Positions 24,598 to 34,557 are shown, counted from the first letter of the stretch. The stretch: DNA of 64,000 nt from Oscillospiraceae bacterium (GCA_015066365.1 SVON01000002.1:62001-126000), one strand, 5' to 3'. The notes: generated by a model not told the origin, from the sequence alone. Program-made: numbers and translations.

Positions 24598-24736
24598 ACC
24601 CTGGCCACTCCTTTCGCCAACTTGTTTTTCTCTAAGAGTGTACCCGTTTTCACCCGGAATATGGGGGGCGGAAGCGGTTTTATCCTGTTTTTTCATAAAA
24701 AAGCAGAAATTTACGGGTTTTTTCTGCATTTTAGGT

Positions 24737-24765
24737 TTGACTTTTTGCCAATTTTGCAATACTAT
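24737..24765 (+). promoter_or_regulatory. Promoter of the penicillin-binding protein gene
   Basis: TTGACT, 17-bp spacer, TACTAT, about 100 bases before the ATG at 24866. Confidence 0.6.
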
Positions 24766-24865
24766 TAGAGTGCGTATATATTTATTAAAAATCCTTTCAT
24801 TACATTCAACCGCTTATCCTCATCGGAGCGGGGCTGTGGCCCGCCGACAGAAAGGAGTTGTTCTG

Positions 24866-27313
24866 ATGAGTTTCCAAAACCATTCTGACAAAAACGTTCC
24901 CCTGAACCCCAACAGAAGTGCCCATAAGAAAGCGAGCCAAAAGCCGCGCAAGGAGAAAGCCCCCCGCGAGAAGGCCGAAAAGGTCAAGTCCGGTATGCCT
25001 CTGTGGGTGCGCATCCTCATCATCTGTATGCTGGTGCTGTTCCTGTTTGTGATTTTGGCGGTGACCGCCGCCATCGGCTATTTCAAATTCCTGGAGGCTT
25101 CTTTTGACGCAGAGGAGGCCATCCAAAACGGCGACATTCCCATCCTGGGCAAATTCTCAATGGATACCCGCTCCACCATCTACGTCAAGGACGCCAACGG
25201 CGAATGGGTGCTCCACCGAGAGCTATCCGGCGGTAACGCCATGTGGGTGGATCTGGACGAGATACCCAAGTATATGAAGGACGCCGTGGTCGCCATCGAG
25301 GACGAGCGTTTCTACGAACACGAGGGCGTGGACTGGAAGCGTACCACCGGTGCGATGATCAACCTGGTGCTCAACCGCACCTTTAAGCTGGGCTCCACCG
25401 AATACGGCGGCTCCACCATCACCCAGCAGCTCATCAAGGTGACCACCCAGAACAACGACCACAGCGTCTCCCGTAAGCTCAACGAGATCCTGGCCGCCTC
25501 GGCTATGGAGTCCCAAGTGTATTCCAAAGACCAGATTCTGGAGGGCTATCTCAACAACGTGCCGCTCACCGGCGATCTGGTGGGCGTGGGCATCGGTGCC
25601 CGCTCCTATTTCGATAAAGACCTGCAAGACCTGACCCTGGCGGAATGCGCGGTGCTGGCCAGCATCACCAACAACCCCAGCGTTTACGACCCCTTTGAGC
25701 ACCCGGAAAACGTCCGTCAGCGCCAACAGCTGGTGCTGGCCAAGATGTACGAGTGCAACTTTATTAACAAGGATGAATACCTCAACGCGCTGAACCAGGA
25801 GCTGGTGTATCAACACAGCTCCGCCAAGGTAGAGGTGATGGACTACTACGACGACCTGGTGGTAGAGGACGTCATCAACGCGCTCATCACCCGCAAGGGG
25901 ATGAGCAAATCCGAGGCCACCAATATGGTGTATTACGGCGGTCTGACCATCTACTCGGCCGAGGACGTTGACCTGCAGGCAGACGTAGAGGCGATCTTCG
26001 CCGACGAGGATAACTATCCCGACCACATCAAGGGGGACGAGGAAGATCCCCAGGCCTGCTTCTTTGCCACCGACTATACCGGTCGGGTGATGGTCACCAT
26101 CGGTGGCCGGGGCGAAAAGACCGAGAACCGCGTGCTCAACCGGTCCACCCAGTCCAAGCGTTCTCCCGGCTCCTCTATGAAGCCGATCGCCTCTTACGGC
26201 CCCGCCATCGCAGACAACAAGGTACACTATTCCTCGATGGTGAAGGACGCCCCCATCAAGCTGCCTAACGGTAAAAAGTGGCCCTACAACTACGACCGCA
26301 GGTACTCCAATAAAGATACCCTGCTGGGTGTGGCGCTGCAGAAATCTCTCAACACCGTGGCAGCCCGCCTGATCAACGAAAAGCAGTATCTGAACGGTCC
26401 CCAGCGCAGTTACGAATACCTTACGAAAGAGTTTGGTCTGACCACTCTGGTCGAACGCGAGCAACGCGGCGACCAGGTATTCTCGGATATCGACCTATCT
26501 CCCCTGGCGTTGGGTGCGTTGACCGACGGTGTCACGGCCCGAGAAATGACCACCGCCTACGGTGTGTTTGGCAGCGGCGGTTACCGCAACGAGCCCTATA
26601 CCTTCTATAAGATCACCCAGGGTGTGGGTGACGATGCCGTAACGGTGCTCACCGGCGGTCAGAACTCCACCCCGGCGGAAAAAATGGACGCCCAGTCCTC
26701 CTACGTAATGGTCAGCCTGATGCGCCGCGTCATTGAGCAGGGCACCGGTTGGAACGGCGTGGGTCAGAACTGGAAGGGCTGGCAGGTATACGGTAAGACC
26801 GGTACCTCCGACAACCAGCAGGACGTGTATTTTGCCGGCGGCACCGCCTATTACTGTGCCTCCTCCTGGTTTGGCTACGACAACAACCAACGCCTGGCCA
26901 GCTCCCAGACCGGCTATGCCAAGAGCCTGTGGAACCTGGCGATGAAACGCCTGCACCAGGGGCTGAAAGCCAAAGACTTTGAGAAGCCGGAGGGCGTAGA
27001 GGTGCTGAAGTACTGCACCGCCACCGGTAAACTGGCTACCTCCAGCTGTAAAAAGACCGACAAGGGTGTCTACAAGAGTGACTTCAAGCCGGGCACGTGT
27101 GACAAGTGCGGTAAATCCACCGGCACCACCCCCTCCACCGGCACCACCCCCTCTACCGGCAGTACCACCGCCTCCAGCACGACGGACAGCACCGTCTCCT
27201 CCGGTACCGCCGGGTCTACCAGCGCCTCCGGCGCTTCCGGCAGCGAAGCCGGCACCACCGGCACCACCGCACTGCCTCCGGCTCCTGCGGCGGTCAATGA
27301 GGACGAAAACTAA
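24866..27313 (+). CDS. Class A penicillin-binding protein (GT51 + transpeptidase), 815 aa
   Basis: Polymerises and cross-links peptidoglycan. A basic cytoplasmic tail and a membrane anchor (ILIICMLVLFLFVILAV, about 50-70) precede the GT51 glycosyltransferase (AIEDERFYEHEGVDW, then GGSTITQQLIK). The transpeptidase has the SxxK nucleophile in PGSSMKP, the SLN motif (KSLNTVAA) and KTGTS. The C-terminus holds a Cys-containing segment (KYCTATGKLATSSCKK) and a Thr/Ser/Gly-rich tail of about 60 residues, likely a wall spacer. GAAAGGAG precedes the ATG; a much longer open frame begins at 24464 but crosses the promoter. hom follows after 28 bases. Confidence 0.95.
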   Translation: MSFQNHSDKNVPLNPNRSAHKKASQKPRKEKAPREKAEKVKSGMPLWVRILIICMLVLFLFVILAVTAAIGYFKFLEASFDAEEAIQNGDIPILGKFSMDTRSTIYVKDANGEWVLHRELSGGNAMWVDLDEIPKYMKDAVVAIEDERFYEHEGVDWKRTTGAMINLVLNRTFKLGSTEYGGSTITQQLIKVTTQNNDHSVSRKLNEILAASAMESQVYSKDQILEGYLNNVPLTGDLVGVGIGARSYFDKDLQDLTLAECAVLASITNNPSVYDPFEHPENVRQRQQLVLAKMYECNFINKDEYLNALNQELVYQHSSAKVEVMDYYDDLVVEDVINALITRKGMSKSEATNMVYYGGLTIYSAEDVDLQADVEAIFADEDNYPDHIKGDEEDPQACFFATDYTGRVMVTIGGRGEKTENRVLNRSTQSKRSPGSSMKPIASYGPAIADNKVHYSSMVKDAPIKLPNGKKWPYNYDRRYSNKDTLLGVALQKSLNTVAARLINEKQYLNGPQRSYEYLTKEFGLTTLVEREQRGDQVFSDIDLSPLALGALTDGVTAREMTTAYGVFGSGGYRNEPYTFYKITQGVGDDAVTVLTGGQNSTPAEKMDAQSSYVMVSLMRRVIEQGTGWNGVGQNWKGWQVYGKTGTSDNQQDVYFAGGTAYYCASSWFGYDNNQRLASSQTGYAKSLWNLAMKRLHQGLKAKDFEKPEGVEVLKYCTATGKLATSSCKKTDKGVYKSDFKPGTCDKCGKSTGTTPSTGTTPSTGSTTASSTTDSTVSSGTAGSTSASGASGSEAGTTGTTALPPAPAAVNEDEN

Positions 27314-27341
27314 ACGACCCAAACAGAAAAGGAACACCATT

Positions 27342-28574
27342 ATGATTTCTATTGCTATTCTAGGCCACGGTGTGGTGGGATCCGGCGTTGCCGAGGTGCT
27401 GCTGCACAACGAAAAGGGCATCACCGCCAAGGCCGGTGACAAGATCCGGGTCACCCGGATCTTGGATCTGCGCTCCTTCCCCGATCTGCCCTATGCCGAT
27501 CTTTTTACCACCAACTTTGACGACATCCTGAACGATCCGGACATCCGCATCGTGGTGGAGACCATGGGCGGTCTGCACCCGGCCTACGACTTTGTCAAAG
27601 CCAGCCTGCTGGCCGGCAAGAGCGTGGTCACCTCCAACAAGGAGCTGGTGGCCGCCAAGGGCGATGAGCTGCTGGCCATCGCCAAAGAGAACAACCTGAA
27701 CTTTCTCTTCGAGGCCAGCGTGGGCGGCGGTATCCCGATCCTCCGTCCCATGGATCAGTGTCTGGCCGCCAACGAGGTGTTTGAGGTGGCGGGTATCCTC
27801 AACGGTACCACCAACTTTATGCTGACCAAGATGATCCGGGAGGGAATGTCCTTTGACGGTGCCCTGGCTCTGGCTCAGAAGCTGGGCTACGCCGAGCGGG
27901 ACCCCTCTGCTGACGTAGAGGGGCACGATGCCTGCCGTAAGATCTGCATTCTGGCCTCTCTGGCCTTCGGCAAACACGTGTTGCCGGAGGAGGTACATAC
28001 CGAGGGCATCACCAACCTCACCGAGCAGGACGTGGCCTATGCCGCCGCCTGCGGCGGTGTCATCAAGCTGGTGGGACGCGCCACCCGCACCGAGGACGGA
28101 CACCTGTTCTGCTACGTGGCCCCCATGATCCTGCCGAGGGACAACCTGCTGGCGGATGTGAACGACGTATTCAACGCCATTATGGTGCGGGGCGACAGCG
28201 TGGGCGACGTGGTGTTTGTGGGACGCGGCGCCGGCAAGCTGCCCACCGCCAGCGCGGTGGTGGCCGACGTCATCGACGAGGTCAAACACCTGAAGGCCCG
28301 CAAGTACCTGTTCTGGGGTCCGGGCGAAAAGGGACACGTTCGCGACCATCGCCTGGCTCCCACCCGGCTGCTGCTCTGCTTCTCCTGCGAAGAGGATGCC
28401 GGCGCGCTGGTGCAGATCGGCCGAATGTTCGGCGACGTGCGCATGATCAGCATCCCGGACGCCCCGGACAACGAGGTGGCGTTTGTCACCCCCTGTATGC
28501 CGGAGTATCTGCTGGAAGAGAAGATCGCCACCTTTACCGGCATGACCCTCACCCGCCGTCTGCGGATGTACTGA
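27342..28574 (+). CDS. hom: Homoserine dehydrogenase, 410 aa
   Basis: Reduces aspartate semialdehyde to homoserine for threonine and methionine synthesis. NAD(P)-binding GHGVVGSG at the N-terminus, the catalytic-domain signature around residues 140-200 (GILNGTTNFMLTKM, AERDPSADVEGHDA with the catalytic lysine region), and a C-terminal ACT-like regulatory domain (about 340-410). AAAGGAAC precedes the ATG. It is followed after 63 bases by lysC on the same strand; thrB and thrC are not adjacent. Confidence 0.95.
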   Translation: MISIAILGHGVVGSGVAEVLLHNEKGITAKAGDKIRVTRILDLRSFPDLPYADLFTTNFDDILNDPDIRIVVETMGGLHPAYDFVKASLLAGKSVVTSNKELVAAKGDELLAIAKENNLNFLFEASVGGGIPILRPMDQCLAANEVFEVAGILNGTTNFMLTKMIREGMSFDGALALAQKLGYAERDPSADVEGHDACRKICILASLAFGKHVLPEEVHTEGITNLTEQDVAYAAACGGVIKLVGRATRTEDGHLFCYVAPMILPRDNLLADVNDVFNAIMVRGDSVGDVVFVGRGAGKLPTASAVVADVIDEVKHLKARKYLFWGPGEKGHVRDHRLAPTRLLLCFSCEEDAGALVQIGRMFGDVRMISIPDAPDNEVAFVTPCMPEYLLEEKIATFTGMTLTRRLRMY

Positions 28575-28637
28575 TTCTGTTTATAATCGGAACACCAATC
28601 CGTTTATTATTTTAATTCACCAAAGGGGTGCAAAACT

Positions 28638-29843
28638 ATGTTAGTCGTACAAAAATTCGGAGGCAGCTCGGTGGCGGATGCCCAGCGCGTGATGCGCGTG
28701 GCCGGCATCATCACCGATACCTACAAACAGGGCAACGACGTGGTGGTGGTGGTATCCGCTCAGGGCGATACCACCGACGACCTGATCGAAAAAGCCCGCG
28801 AGATCAATCCCCGGGCCAGCAAGCGCGAAATGGATATGCTGATGTCCGCCGGTGAGCAGATCTCCATCTCTCTGCTGGCTATGGCCATCGACGCCTTAGG
28901 CGTTCCCGCCATCTCCCTGCTGGGCTGGCAGGCCGGCTTTGAGACCAACTCAAAATACAGCGCCGCCCGCATTAAGCGGGTCAACCCGGAGCGTATCCGG
29001 GCCGAGCTGGATAAGAACCGCATCGTCATCGTGGCCGGCTTCCAGGGGCTCAATCGCTACGACGACATCACCACCCTGGGACGGGGCGGCTCCGACACCA
29101 GTGCGGTGGCCATCGCCGCCGCCATGCGCGCCGATCTGTGCCAGATCTATACCGACGTAGAGGGCGTCTATACCGCCGATCCCCGCAAGATCCCCGGTGC
29201 CCGTAAACTGGACGAGATCACCTATAACGAGATGCTGGAGCTGGCTACCTCCGGCGCCCAGGTGCTGAACAACCGCTCGGTAGAAATGGCCAAAAAATAC
29301 AACGTCGAACTGGAGGTCCTGTCCAGCATTACCCGCGCGGCAGGCACCAAGGTCAAGGAGGTTACCAAAATGGAGAAAATGCTGATTAAAGGTGTTGCAA
29401 AAGACGACAGTGTGGCCCGTGTGGCTCTGGTGGGTGTGCCGGACAACCCCGGTATCGCCTTTAAGGTCTTCTCTCGCGTGGCGAAGGCACACATCTGTGT
29501 AGACAACATTCTGCAGTCCGTAGGTCGCGACGGCACCAAGGACATCGCCTTCACCGTCCCCGCCGCCGATGCGGATGCCGCCGTGGAGTCTCTGCGCGAC
29601 TACTGCGAAATGGTGGGTGCCCAGAACCTGCTGGTGGAGAAGGACGTGGCGAAGATCTCCATCGTGGGCGCCGGTATGGAGACCCACGAGAACGTGGCTG
29701 CCGGTATGTTTGAGGCGCTGGCGGATGCCGGCATCAACATCCAGATGATCTCCTCCAGCGAGATCCGCGTGTCCGTCCTGGTGGATAAGAAGGACGCTGA
29801 CCGGGCCGTGGAGGCGGTACACCGCCATTTCTTCGGCGCGTAA
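28638..29843 (+). CDS. lysC: Aspartate kinase, 401 aa
   Basis: First step of the aspartate family pathway. KFGGSS kinase motif at 6-11, GRGGSDTSAVAIAAAM, and YTDVEGVYTADPR in the kinase domain; two ACT domains in the last 130 residues (VALVGVPDNPGIAFKVF; ISIVGAGMETHENVA) give feedback control. No lysine riboswitch is visible in the 63-base gap before it. AAAGGGGTG precedes the ATG. A terminator follows. Confidence 0.96.
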   Translation: MLVVQKFGGSSVADAQRVMRVAGIITDTYKQGNDVVVVVSAQGDTTDDLIEKAREINPRASKREMDMLMSAGEQISISLLAMAIDALGVPAISLLGWQAGFETNSKYSAARIKRVNPERIRAELDKNRIVIVAGFQGLNRYDDITTLGRGGSDTSAVAIAAAMRADLCQIYTDVEGVYTADPRKIPGARKLDEITYNEMLELATSGAQVLNNRSVEMAKKYNVELEVLSSITRAAGTKVKEVTKMEKMLIKGVAKDDSVARVALVGVPDNPGIAFKVFSRVAKAHICVDNILQSVGRDGTKDIAFTVPAADADAAVESLRDYCEMVGAQNLLVEKDVAKISIVGAGMETHENVAAGMFEALADAGINIQMISSSEIRVSVLVDKKDADRAVEAVHRHFFGA

Positions 29844-29856
29844 TTTTTCAAAACCC

Positions 29857-29898
29857 AAAAGCCGGGCAAAGTCTTTGACTTTGCCCGGCTTTTTTTGT
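29857..29898 (+). terminator. Terminator of hom-lysC
   Basis: Stem AAAAGCCGGGCAAAGTC / GACTTTGCCCGGCTTTT with a T7 tail. Confidence 0.93.
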
Positions 29899-29964
29899 AT
29901 ATTTTGCGCCTTTCTCCGCATAGTAACACCGGATGCCCATAGAAATCAGTAAGGAGTATGAACC

Positions 29965-30930
29965 ATGAAGCGATTTTTCTTAGTTCTTCTGTGCGTGTTT
30001 CTGCTGGCGGGTCTGGTGGCCTGCGGTGAGGAGGAAACCCCCGCCGGAGATGGTGATCGAGCCGACCGAAAGCTTGGGGTGAGTGCGGTGGTCACCACCA
30101 TGATGGACGGAGTACACCGCACCCGGGTCAAGGGGACGGTGGCGGCGGTGGTGCTGGACGCCGACGGCAAGATCCTGGACTGTAAGCTGGACGAGGTAAC
30201 CTTCACCGCCACCCTACAGGAGGGGGTACACACCCCGGTGGCAGACCTGTCCACCAAGGAGGAGTTGGGTGACCTGTACCGCCCCACCGAGGAGGACCTG
30301 GGCGGCGAGGAAGGCTCCACCGCCCCCTGGCACGAGCAGGCAGAGAAATTCTGCGACTACGTGGAGGGGAAAACCGGAGCCCAGGTGGGGGCGATTGCCG
30401 CCACCGACGGCAGAACCGAGCAGATCCCCGGCTGTGACCTGACGGTCACCGACTTCATCACCGCCGTGGTGGAGGCCGCCAACCGGGCCAAGCCCTTTCC
30501 GGTAGGGCGGGAGGACGATCTGGAGCTGGCGCTCACCGCCTATCACGAGCCAAACAACAACGCCAAAAAGATCAACTATGCCCTGGATCTGGCGGCGGTA
30601 ACGCTGGACGAACAGCACCGCATCACCGGCTGTGTCACCGACCAGGCGGAAATCCGCCTCACCGTCGAGGAGGACGCCTTCACCACCCTGTCCGGTCTGG
30701 TCAAGACCAAGCGGCAGTTGGGGGACGGCTATGGCATGAAGACCGCCTCCCCCATCGGGAAAGAATGGTATCAGCAGGCGGATGCCTTTGATGCCTACGC
30801 CGTGGGGAAAACCGCCCAGGCTCTGGCCGGTCTGTCCCTCAACGAGGGTAAGACCGACGCTGTCTCCGGGTGTACCATCACGGTGAAAGAGATGCTGAAA
30901 AACCTCATCAAAGCCGCCCGTCAGGACTAA
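29965..30930 (+). CDS. Two-repeat lipoprotein with GCT motif next to Rnf, 321 aa
   Basis: Signal peptide and lipobox LVAC (Cys near 20). Two repeats of about 140 residues each end in a Gly-Cys motif followed by an amphipathic helix: IPGCDLTVTDFITAVVEAA and VSGCTITVKEMLKNLIKAA. The second motif S-G-C-T-I-T differs by one residue from the S-G-A-T-x-T flavinylation motif of FMN-binding domains. It is a paralogue of the lipoprotein at 37721-38689 on the other side of the rnf operon, which shares the KTKRQLGDGYGM / WYQQADAFDAYAVGKT block. A redox carrier of the Rnf/ApbE module is likely but unproven. Confidence 0.8.
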   Translation: MKRFFLVLLCVFLLAGLVACGEEETPAGDGDRADRKLGVSAVVTTMMDGVHRTRVKGTVAAVVLDADGKILDCKLDEVTFTATLQEGVHTPVADLSTKEELGDLYRPTEEDLGGEEGSTAPWHEQAEKFCDYVEGKTGAQVGAIAATDGRTEQIPGCDLTVTDFITAVVEAANRAKPFPVGREDDLELALTAYHEPNNNAKKINYALDLAAVTLDEQHRITGCVTDQAEIRLTVEEDAFTTLSGLVKTKRQLGDGYGMKTASPIGKEWYQQADAFDAYAVGKTAQALAGLSLNEGKTDAVSGCTITVKEMLKNLIKAARQD

Positions 30931-30939
30931 CCCTGTCCA

Positions 30940-30976
30940 ACACCGTCCCGCTACCATAAGCCAGCGGGACGGTGTT
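30940..30976 (+). terminator. Hairpin after the GCT lipoprotein gene
   Basis: Stem AACACCGTCCCGCT / AGCGGGACGGTGTT followed by CCATTTTATC; a moderate terminator. Confidence 0.7.
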
Positions 30977-31019
30977 CCATTTTATCCCACGGGAAAGATT
31001 GTTAAAACTTGAACGATGG

Positions 31020-31048
31020 TTGACACCCGCCACCATATAAGGTAGTAT
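31020..31048 (+). promoter_or_regulatory. Promoter of the rnf operon
   Basis: TTGACA, 17-bp spacer, TAGTAT, about 70 bases before rnfC. Confidence 0.75.
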
Positions 31049-31121
31049 ATATAATGAAGTATTTTGCGCTTAGCATATTTCTTGTTTGGCAAAATAATAA
31101 GTTAAAGAAAGGTGAATGAGC

Positions 31122-32441
31122 ATGGCATTTTCCCTTCATGGGGTTCACGTACCCCACAGAAAACATACACGACACGTTCCGGTGCTGCGTATGGAGCTCC
31201 CCGACCGGGTGATCCTCCCGATGGCGCAGCACATCGGCAAGCCTGCCACCCCCATCGTCAAGGTGGGCGACCAGGTCAAGGTGGGCCAAAAGATCGGCGA
31301 GATGAGCGGGTATATCTCCTCCCCCATCCACGCCAGCGTCTCCGGCAAGGTGAGCAAGATCATCGACCACCGGCAACACGACGGTTCCACCGTTCCGGCG
31401 GTGGTGATCGACTCCGACGGGTTGATGACGGTGGATGAGTCCATCGCCCCGCCCGTGGTGAACAACCGCGAGGACCTGATTGCCGCCATCAAAGAAGCGG
31501 GCATCGTGGGTCTGGGCGGCGCCGGCTTCCCCACCTACGTAAAATTCGACGTGGACCCGGAGCGCATCGACTACCTTATCCTCAACGGCGCCGAGTGCGA
31601 GCCCTACGTCACCAGCGACACCATCACCATGATCAGCCGCGGCGACGATATGGCCACCGCCCTCAAGGCGTTGGCACAGCATCTGGGCATCCGCAAGGCC
31701 ATCATCGGCATCGAGAACAACAAGCCCACCGCCATCTCCAAGATGAGAGAGTTGGCCGCCTCCCTGACCGACTGCGACCTGCAGGTGAAACCCCTGCCCT
31801 CCGTCTATCCCCAGGGTGGCGAAAAGGTGCTGATCTATCACACCACCGGTCGGACGGTACCGATGGGCAAATTGCCCATCGACGTGGGCTGTGTGGTGGT
31901 AAACGTCACCACCCTGGCCGCCATCGGCGCCTATCTCACCACCGGTATGCCGCTGGTGGAGAAGTGCGTCACCGTAGACGGCGGCTGCGTGACCAAGCCC
32001 CAGAACGTCATCGTTCCGGTGGGCACCCCCCTCTCCAATCTGTTTGAGGCCAGCGGCGGTCTGAAGCACGAGGCAGAAAAACTCATCTACGGCGGCCCCA
32101 TGATGGGCATCACCGTCCCGGACGCCTCGGTGCCGGTGCTCAAGAGCACCAACGCCATTATGGCACTGACCCGCAAAGAGGCTAAGCTGCCCAAGACCAC
32201 CGCCTGCATCCGGTGCGGGGCCTGCACCAACAGCTGTCCCTTTGGTCTGGCTCCCGCCGCCATCTCCAAGGCTTACGACAACCGGGACGCCGCCCAGCTG
32301 GAGGCGTTGGCGGTGAACGCCTGTATGGAATGCGGTTGCTGCAGTTTCGTCTGCCCCGCCAACCGCCCCCTGGTCCAGAAGAATAAGCTGGGCAAGGTGC
32401 TGCTGCGGGAAGAGAAAGCAAAGGAGGCAAAGAAAAAATGA
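31122..32441 (+). CDS. rnfC: Rnf complex subunit C, 439 aa
   Basis: NADH-facing peripheral subunit of the ion-translocating ferredoxin:NAD+ oxidoreductase. It has the N-terminal RnfC barrel (GKPATPIVKVGDQVKVGQKI), a GLGGAGFPTYVK flavin/NADH-binding loop, and two [4Fe-4S] motifs at about 362 and 401 (CIRCGACTNSCP; CMECGCCSFVCP). The ATG at 31122 is chosen over that at 31116 because AAAGG lies nine instead of three bases away. Its stop overlaps the rnfD start (ATGA). Confidence 0.95.
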   Translation: MAFSLHGVHVPHRKHTRHVPVLRMELPDRVILPMAQHIGKPATPIVKVGDQVKVGQKIGEMSGYISSPIHASVSGKVSKIIDHRQHDGSTVPAVVIDSDGLMTVDESIAPPVVNNREDLIAAIKEAGIVGLGGAGFPTYVKFDVDPERIDYLILNGAECEPYVTSDTITMISRGDDMATALKALAQHLGIRKAIIGIENNKPTAISKMRELAASLTDCDLQVKPLPSVYPQGGEKVLIYHTTGRTVPMGKLPIDVGCVVVNVTTLAAIGAYLTTGMPLVEKCVTVDGGCVTKPQNVIVPVGTPLSNLFEASGGLKHEAEKLIYGGPMMGITVPDASVPVLKSTNAIMALTRKEAKLPKTTACIRCGACTNSCPFGLAPAAISKAYDNRDAAQLEALAVNACMECGCCSFVCPANRPLVQKNKLGKVLLREEKAKEAKKK

Positions 32442-33376
32442 GCAAGCTGCATAAAATTGCCGTTTCGCCCCATATTCACAGCGGTCAGTCCACCTCCGGT
32501 ATTATGCGGGACGTGCTGATTGCCCTGCTGCCTGCCACCGTGGCCGGCGTGGTGCTGTTCGGTGCCCGAGCCGCTCTGGTGCTGGCGGTGTGCGTCGCCG
32601 CCTGCGTGGGCTTTGAGGCTCTGTTTAATTGGATAGCTAAAAAAGACCAGACGGTGGGAGATCTGTCCGCCGCCGTCACCGGCCTGCTGTTGGGTCTCAA
32701 CCTGCCGGTCAATATCCCGCTGTGGCAATGCGTGATCGGCTCCCTCTTCGCCATCGTGGTGGTGAAGTGCCTGTTTGGCGGTATCGGTTGCAACCTGGTC
32801 AACCCCGCCATCACCGCCCGTGTGTTTATGCTGGTGGCCTTTGACACCACCATGTCCGGTGTCGCCAACTATCCCACCCCTGCCGGGGTGGACGCCATCG
32901 CCGGTGCCACCCCTCTGGCGGATAAGGCGCCGGTACGCCCCCTGCTGGACCTGCTGTTCGGCAAGCACGGCGGCTGTATCGGTGAGGTGTGCGCGCTGGC
33001 TCTGCTGGCCGGCGGCGTATATCTGGTGGCCCGCCGGGTGATCACCTGGCAGGTGCCGGTGACCTTTGTGGGTACCGTCTTTGTCTTCTCTCTGCTGATG
33101 GAGGGCTTTGACCCTGTTGCCGCCACCGCCGCCATTCTGTCCGGCGGTCTGCTCATCGGTGCCATCTTTATGGCCACCGACTACGTCACCTCTCCCCCCA
33201 CCCCCTGGGGCAAGGTGGTCTTCGGCATCGGGTGCGGTGCCATCACCTGCCTGATCCGGTATTTTGGCTCTCTCCCCGAGGGCGTATCCTATGCCATCCT
33301 GTTTATGAACATCCTGAACCCCTATATTGGCAAGTGGACCAAACATAAGGTGTTTGGTACGGGAGGTGCTCATTGA
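32438..33376 (+). CDS. rnfD: Rnf complex subunit D, 312 aa
   Basis: Integral membrane subunit carrying covalent FMN. About nine hydrophobic segments; the flavinylation region reads DAIAGATPLADK near residue 150, matching the GATPL motif of RnfD/NqrB. Translationally coupled to rnfC and rnfG by overlaps. Start and length fit the family. Confidence 0.95.
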   Translation: MSKLHKIAVSPHIHSGQSTSGIMRDVLIALLPATVAGVVLFGARAALVLAVCVAACVGFEALFNWIAKKDQTVGDLSAAVTGLLLGLNLPVNIPLWQCVIGSLFAIVVVKCLFGGIGCNLVNPAITARVFMLVAFDTTMSGVANYPTPAGVDAIAGATPLADKAPVRPLLDLLFGKHGGCIGEVCALALLAGGVYLVARRVITWQVPVTFVGTVFVFSLLMEGFDPVAATAAILSGGLLIGAIFMATDYVTSPPTPWGKVVFGIGCGAITCLIRYFGSLPEGVSYAILFMNILNPYIGKWTKHKVFGTGGAH

Positions 33377-34557
33377 TGAAAAAGCATATCAAAAGCGTGA
33401 TATCCCTGGTGGTGATCGTGGCGGCTATGAGCCTGCTGCTGGCGGTGACCAACTCCATCACCAAGCCCATCATCGACGCCAACAAAGCAGCCGCCGGTAA
33501 CGCGGCGCTGCAAGCGGCTCTGCCGGACAGCACCGGCTTTGAAGAGGTAAAGATGGAAGGCCACGACCTGCCCAAGACGGTGCAGAAGGTGTATCGCGAA
33601 ACCTCCGGCAAAGGGTTCGTGGTAGAACTGCAAACCTCCGGTAACTACGCCGCCTTTACCATCACCTGCGGTATTGCAGACGGCAAGATCGTCAGCGCCA
33701 ACTATACCGAAACCAACGCTACCTATGAAACCGCAAAAACCTATTATAAGAACTTTATCGGCAAGGACCTGGCGGGGGTGGACGGCGTGGACGTGATCGC
33801 CGGCACCACCAACGCCACCACCGCCTATAAACAGGCCATGAAGGACGCCCTCAACGCCGTCACCATCCTCAGCGGCGGCACCGCCGACACCCGCACCGAA
33901 GAGGAGATCTTTGCGGATAATCTGAAGGCGGCTCTGCCGGAGGCCGACGCGCTCCACCGTTGGGTCGCTCTGAAAAAGGACTCCGCTGTCACCGCCTTTG
34001 ACCAGGTCTATCGGGCCGAGAACGGCGCCGGCGTGGTGTGTGTCCTCGATAAGACGTTTATCGGCGTGGACAACACCGGCAAGGTGCTCACCGAGGGCGT
34101 GCCCGCCAACCTGTCCGAAAAGGCGGTCAGCATCGCCAACGAGGTGATCCAAGCCAAGCTGACCAAGGTGGACTACACCGACAAGAACAAGATCCTCCAG
34201 GCAGCCTATCGAGCTGCAGACGGCACCTACGTGTTCTATCTGGATGCTCACGGCTACGGATGGTACGACGACAACCACGGTTACGGCGAGCAGCGGTTTG
34301 AGCCCATCGAGATGTGCGTATCCATCGCCGCCGACGGCACCATTGTGGACTGCCTGACCATCGCCCATAAGGAGACCGGCGGCTACGGTGCCGTGGCCGG
34401 TACCAAAGAATATTACAGCCAGTACAAGGGCAAGACCGAGGCCAACTACCAAGAGGTGGACGCCATCGCCGGTGCCACCTATACCACCGACGGCTATCGG
34501 GAGGCCATTCAAGTCTGCTTTGACACCATCAAAGTTCTGGAAGGAGGTGCCCAATAA
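33376..34557 (+). CDS. rnfG: Rnf complex subunit G, double FMN-binding domain, 393 aa
   Basis: Membrane-anchored flavoprotein subunit. One N-terminal membrane helix (VISLVVIVAAMSLLLAV), then two FMN-binding domains in tandem; ordinary RnfG has one and is about 200 aa. The first domain ends VIAGTTNATTA, where the last Thr of the S-G-A-T-x-T motif is an alanine; the second ends AIAGATYTTDG and keeps it. Only the second is therefore a likely ApbE substrate. GGGAGGTG precedes the ATG at 33376, which overlaps the rnfD stop by one base. Confidence 0.92.
   Translation: MKKHIKSVISLVVIVAAMSLLLAVTNSITKPIIDANKAAAGNAALQAALPDSTGFEEVKMEGHDLPKTVQKVYRETSGKGFVVELQTSGNYAAFTITCGIADGKIVSANYTETNATYETAKTYYKNFIGKDLAGVDGVDVIAGTTNATTAYKQAMKDALNAVTILSGGTADTRTEEEIFADNLKAALPEADALHRWVALKKDSAVTAFDQVYRAENGAGVVCVLDKTFIGVDNTGKVLTEGVPANLSEKAVSIANEVIQAKLTKVDYTDKNKILQAAYRAADGTYVFYLDAHGYGWYDDNHGYGEQRFEPIEMCVSIAADGTIVDCLTIAHKETGGYGAVAGTKEYYSQYKGKTEANYQEVDAIAGATYTTDGYREAIQVCFDTIKVLEGGAQ

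Noticed and set aside
24464-24865. N-terminal extension of the penicillin-binding protein gene
   Set aside because: The open frame overlaps the divergent small membrane protein and crosses a promoter; the ribosome site and membrane-anchor layout fit the ATG at 24866.
27066-27341. Upstream extension of hom into the penicillin-binding protein tail
   Set aside because: A Pro-rich shadow frame of the Thr/Ser tail; homology starts at the ATG at 27342.
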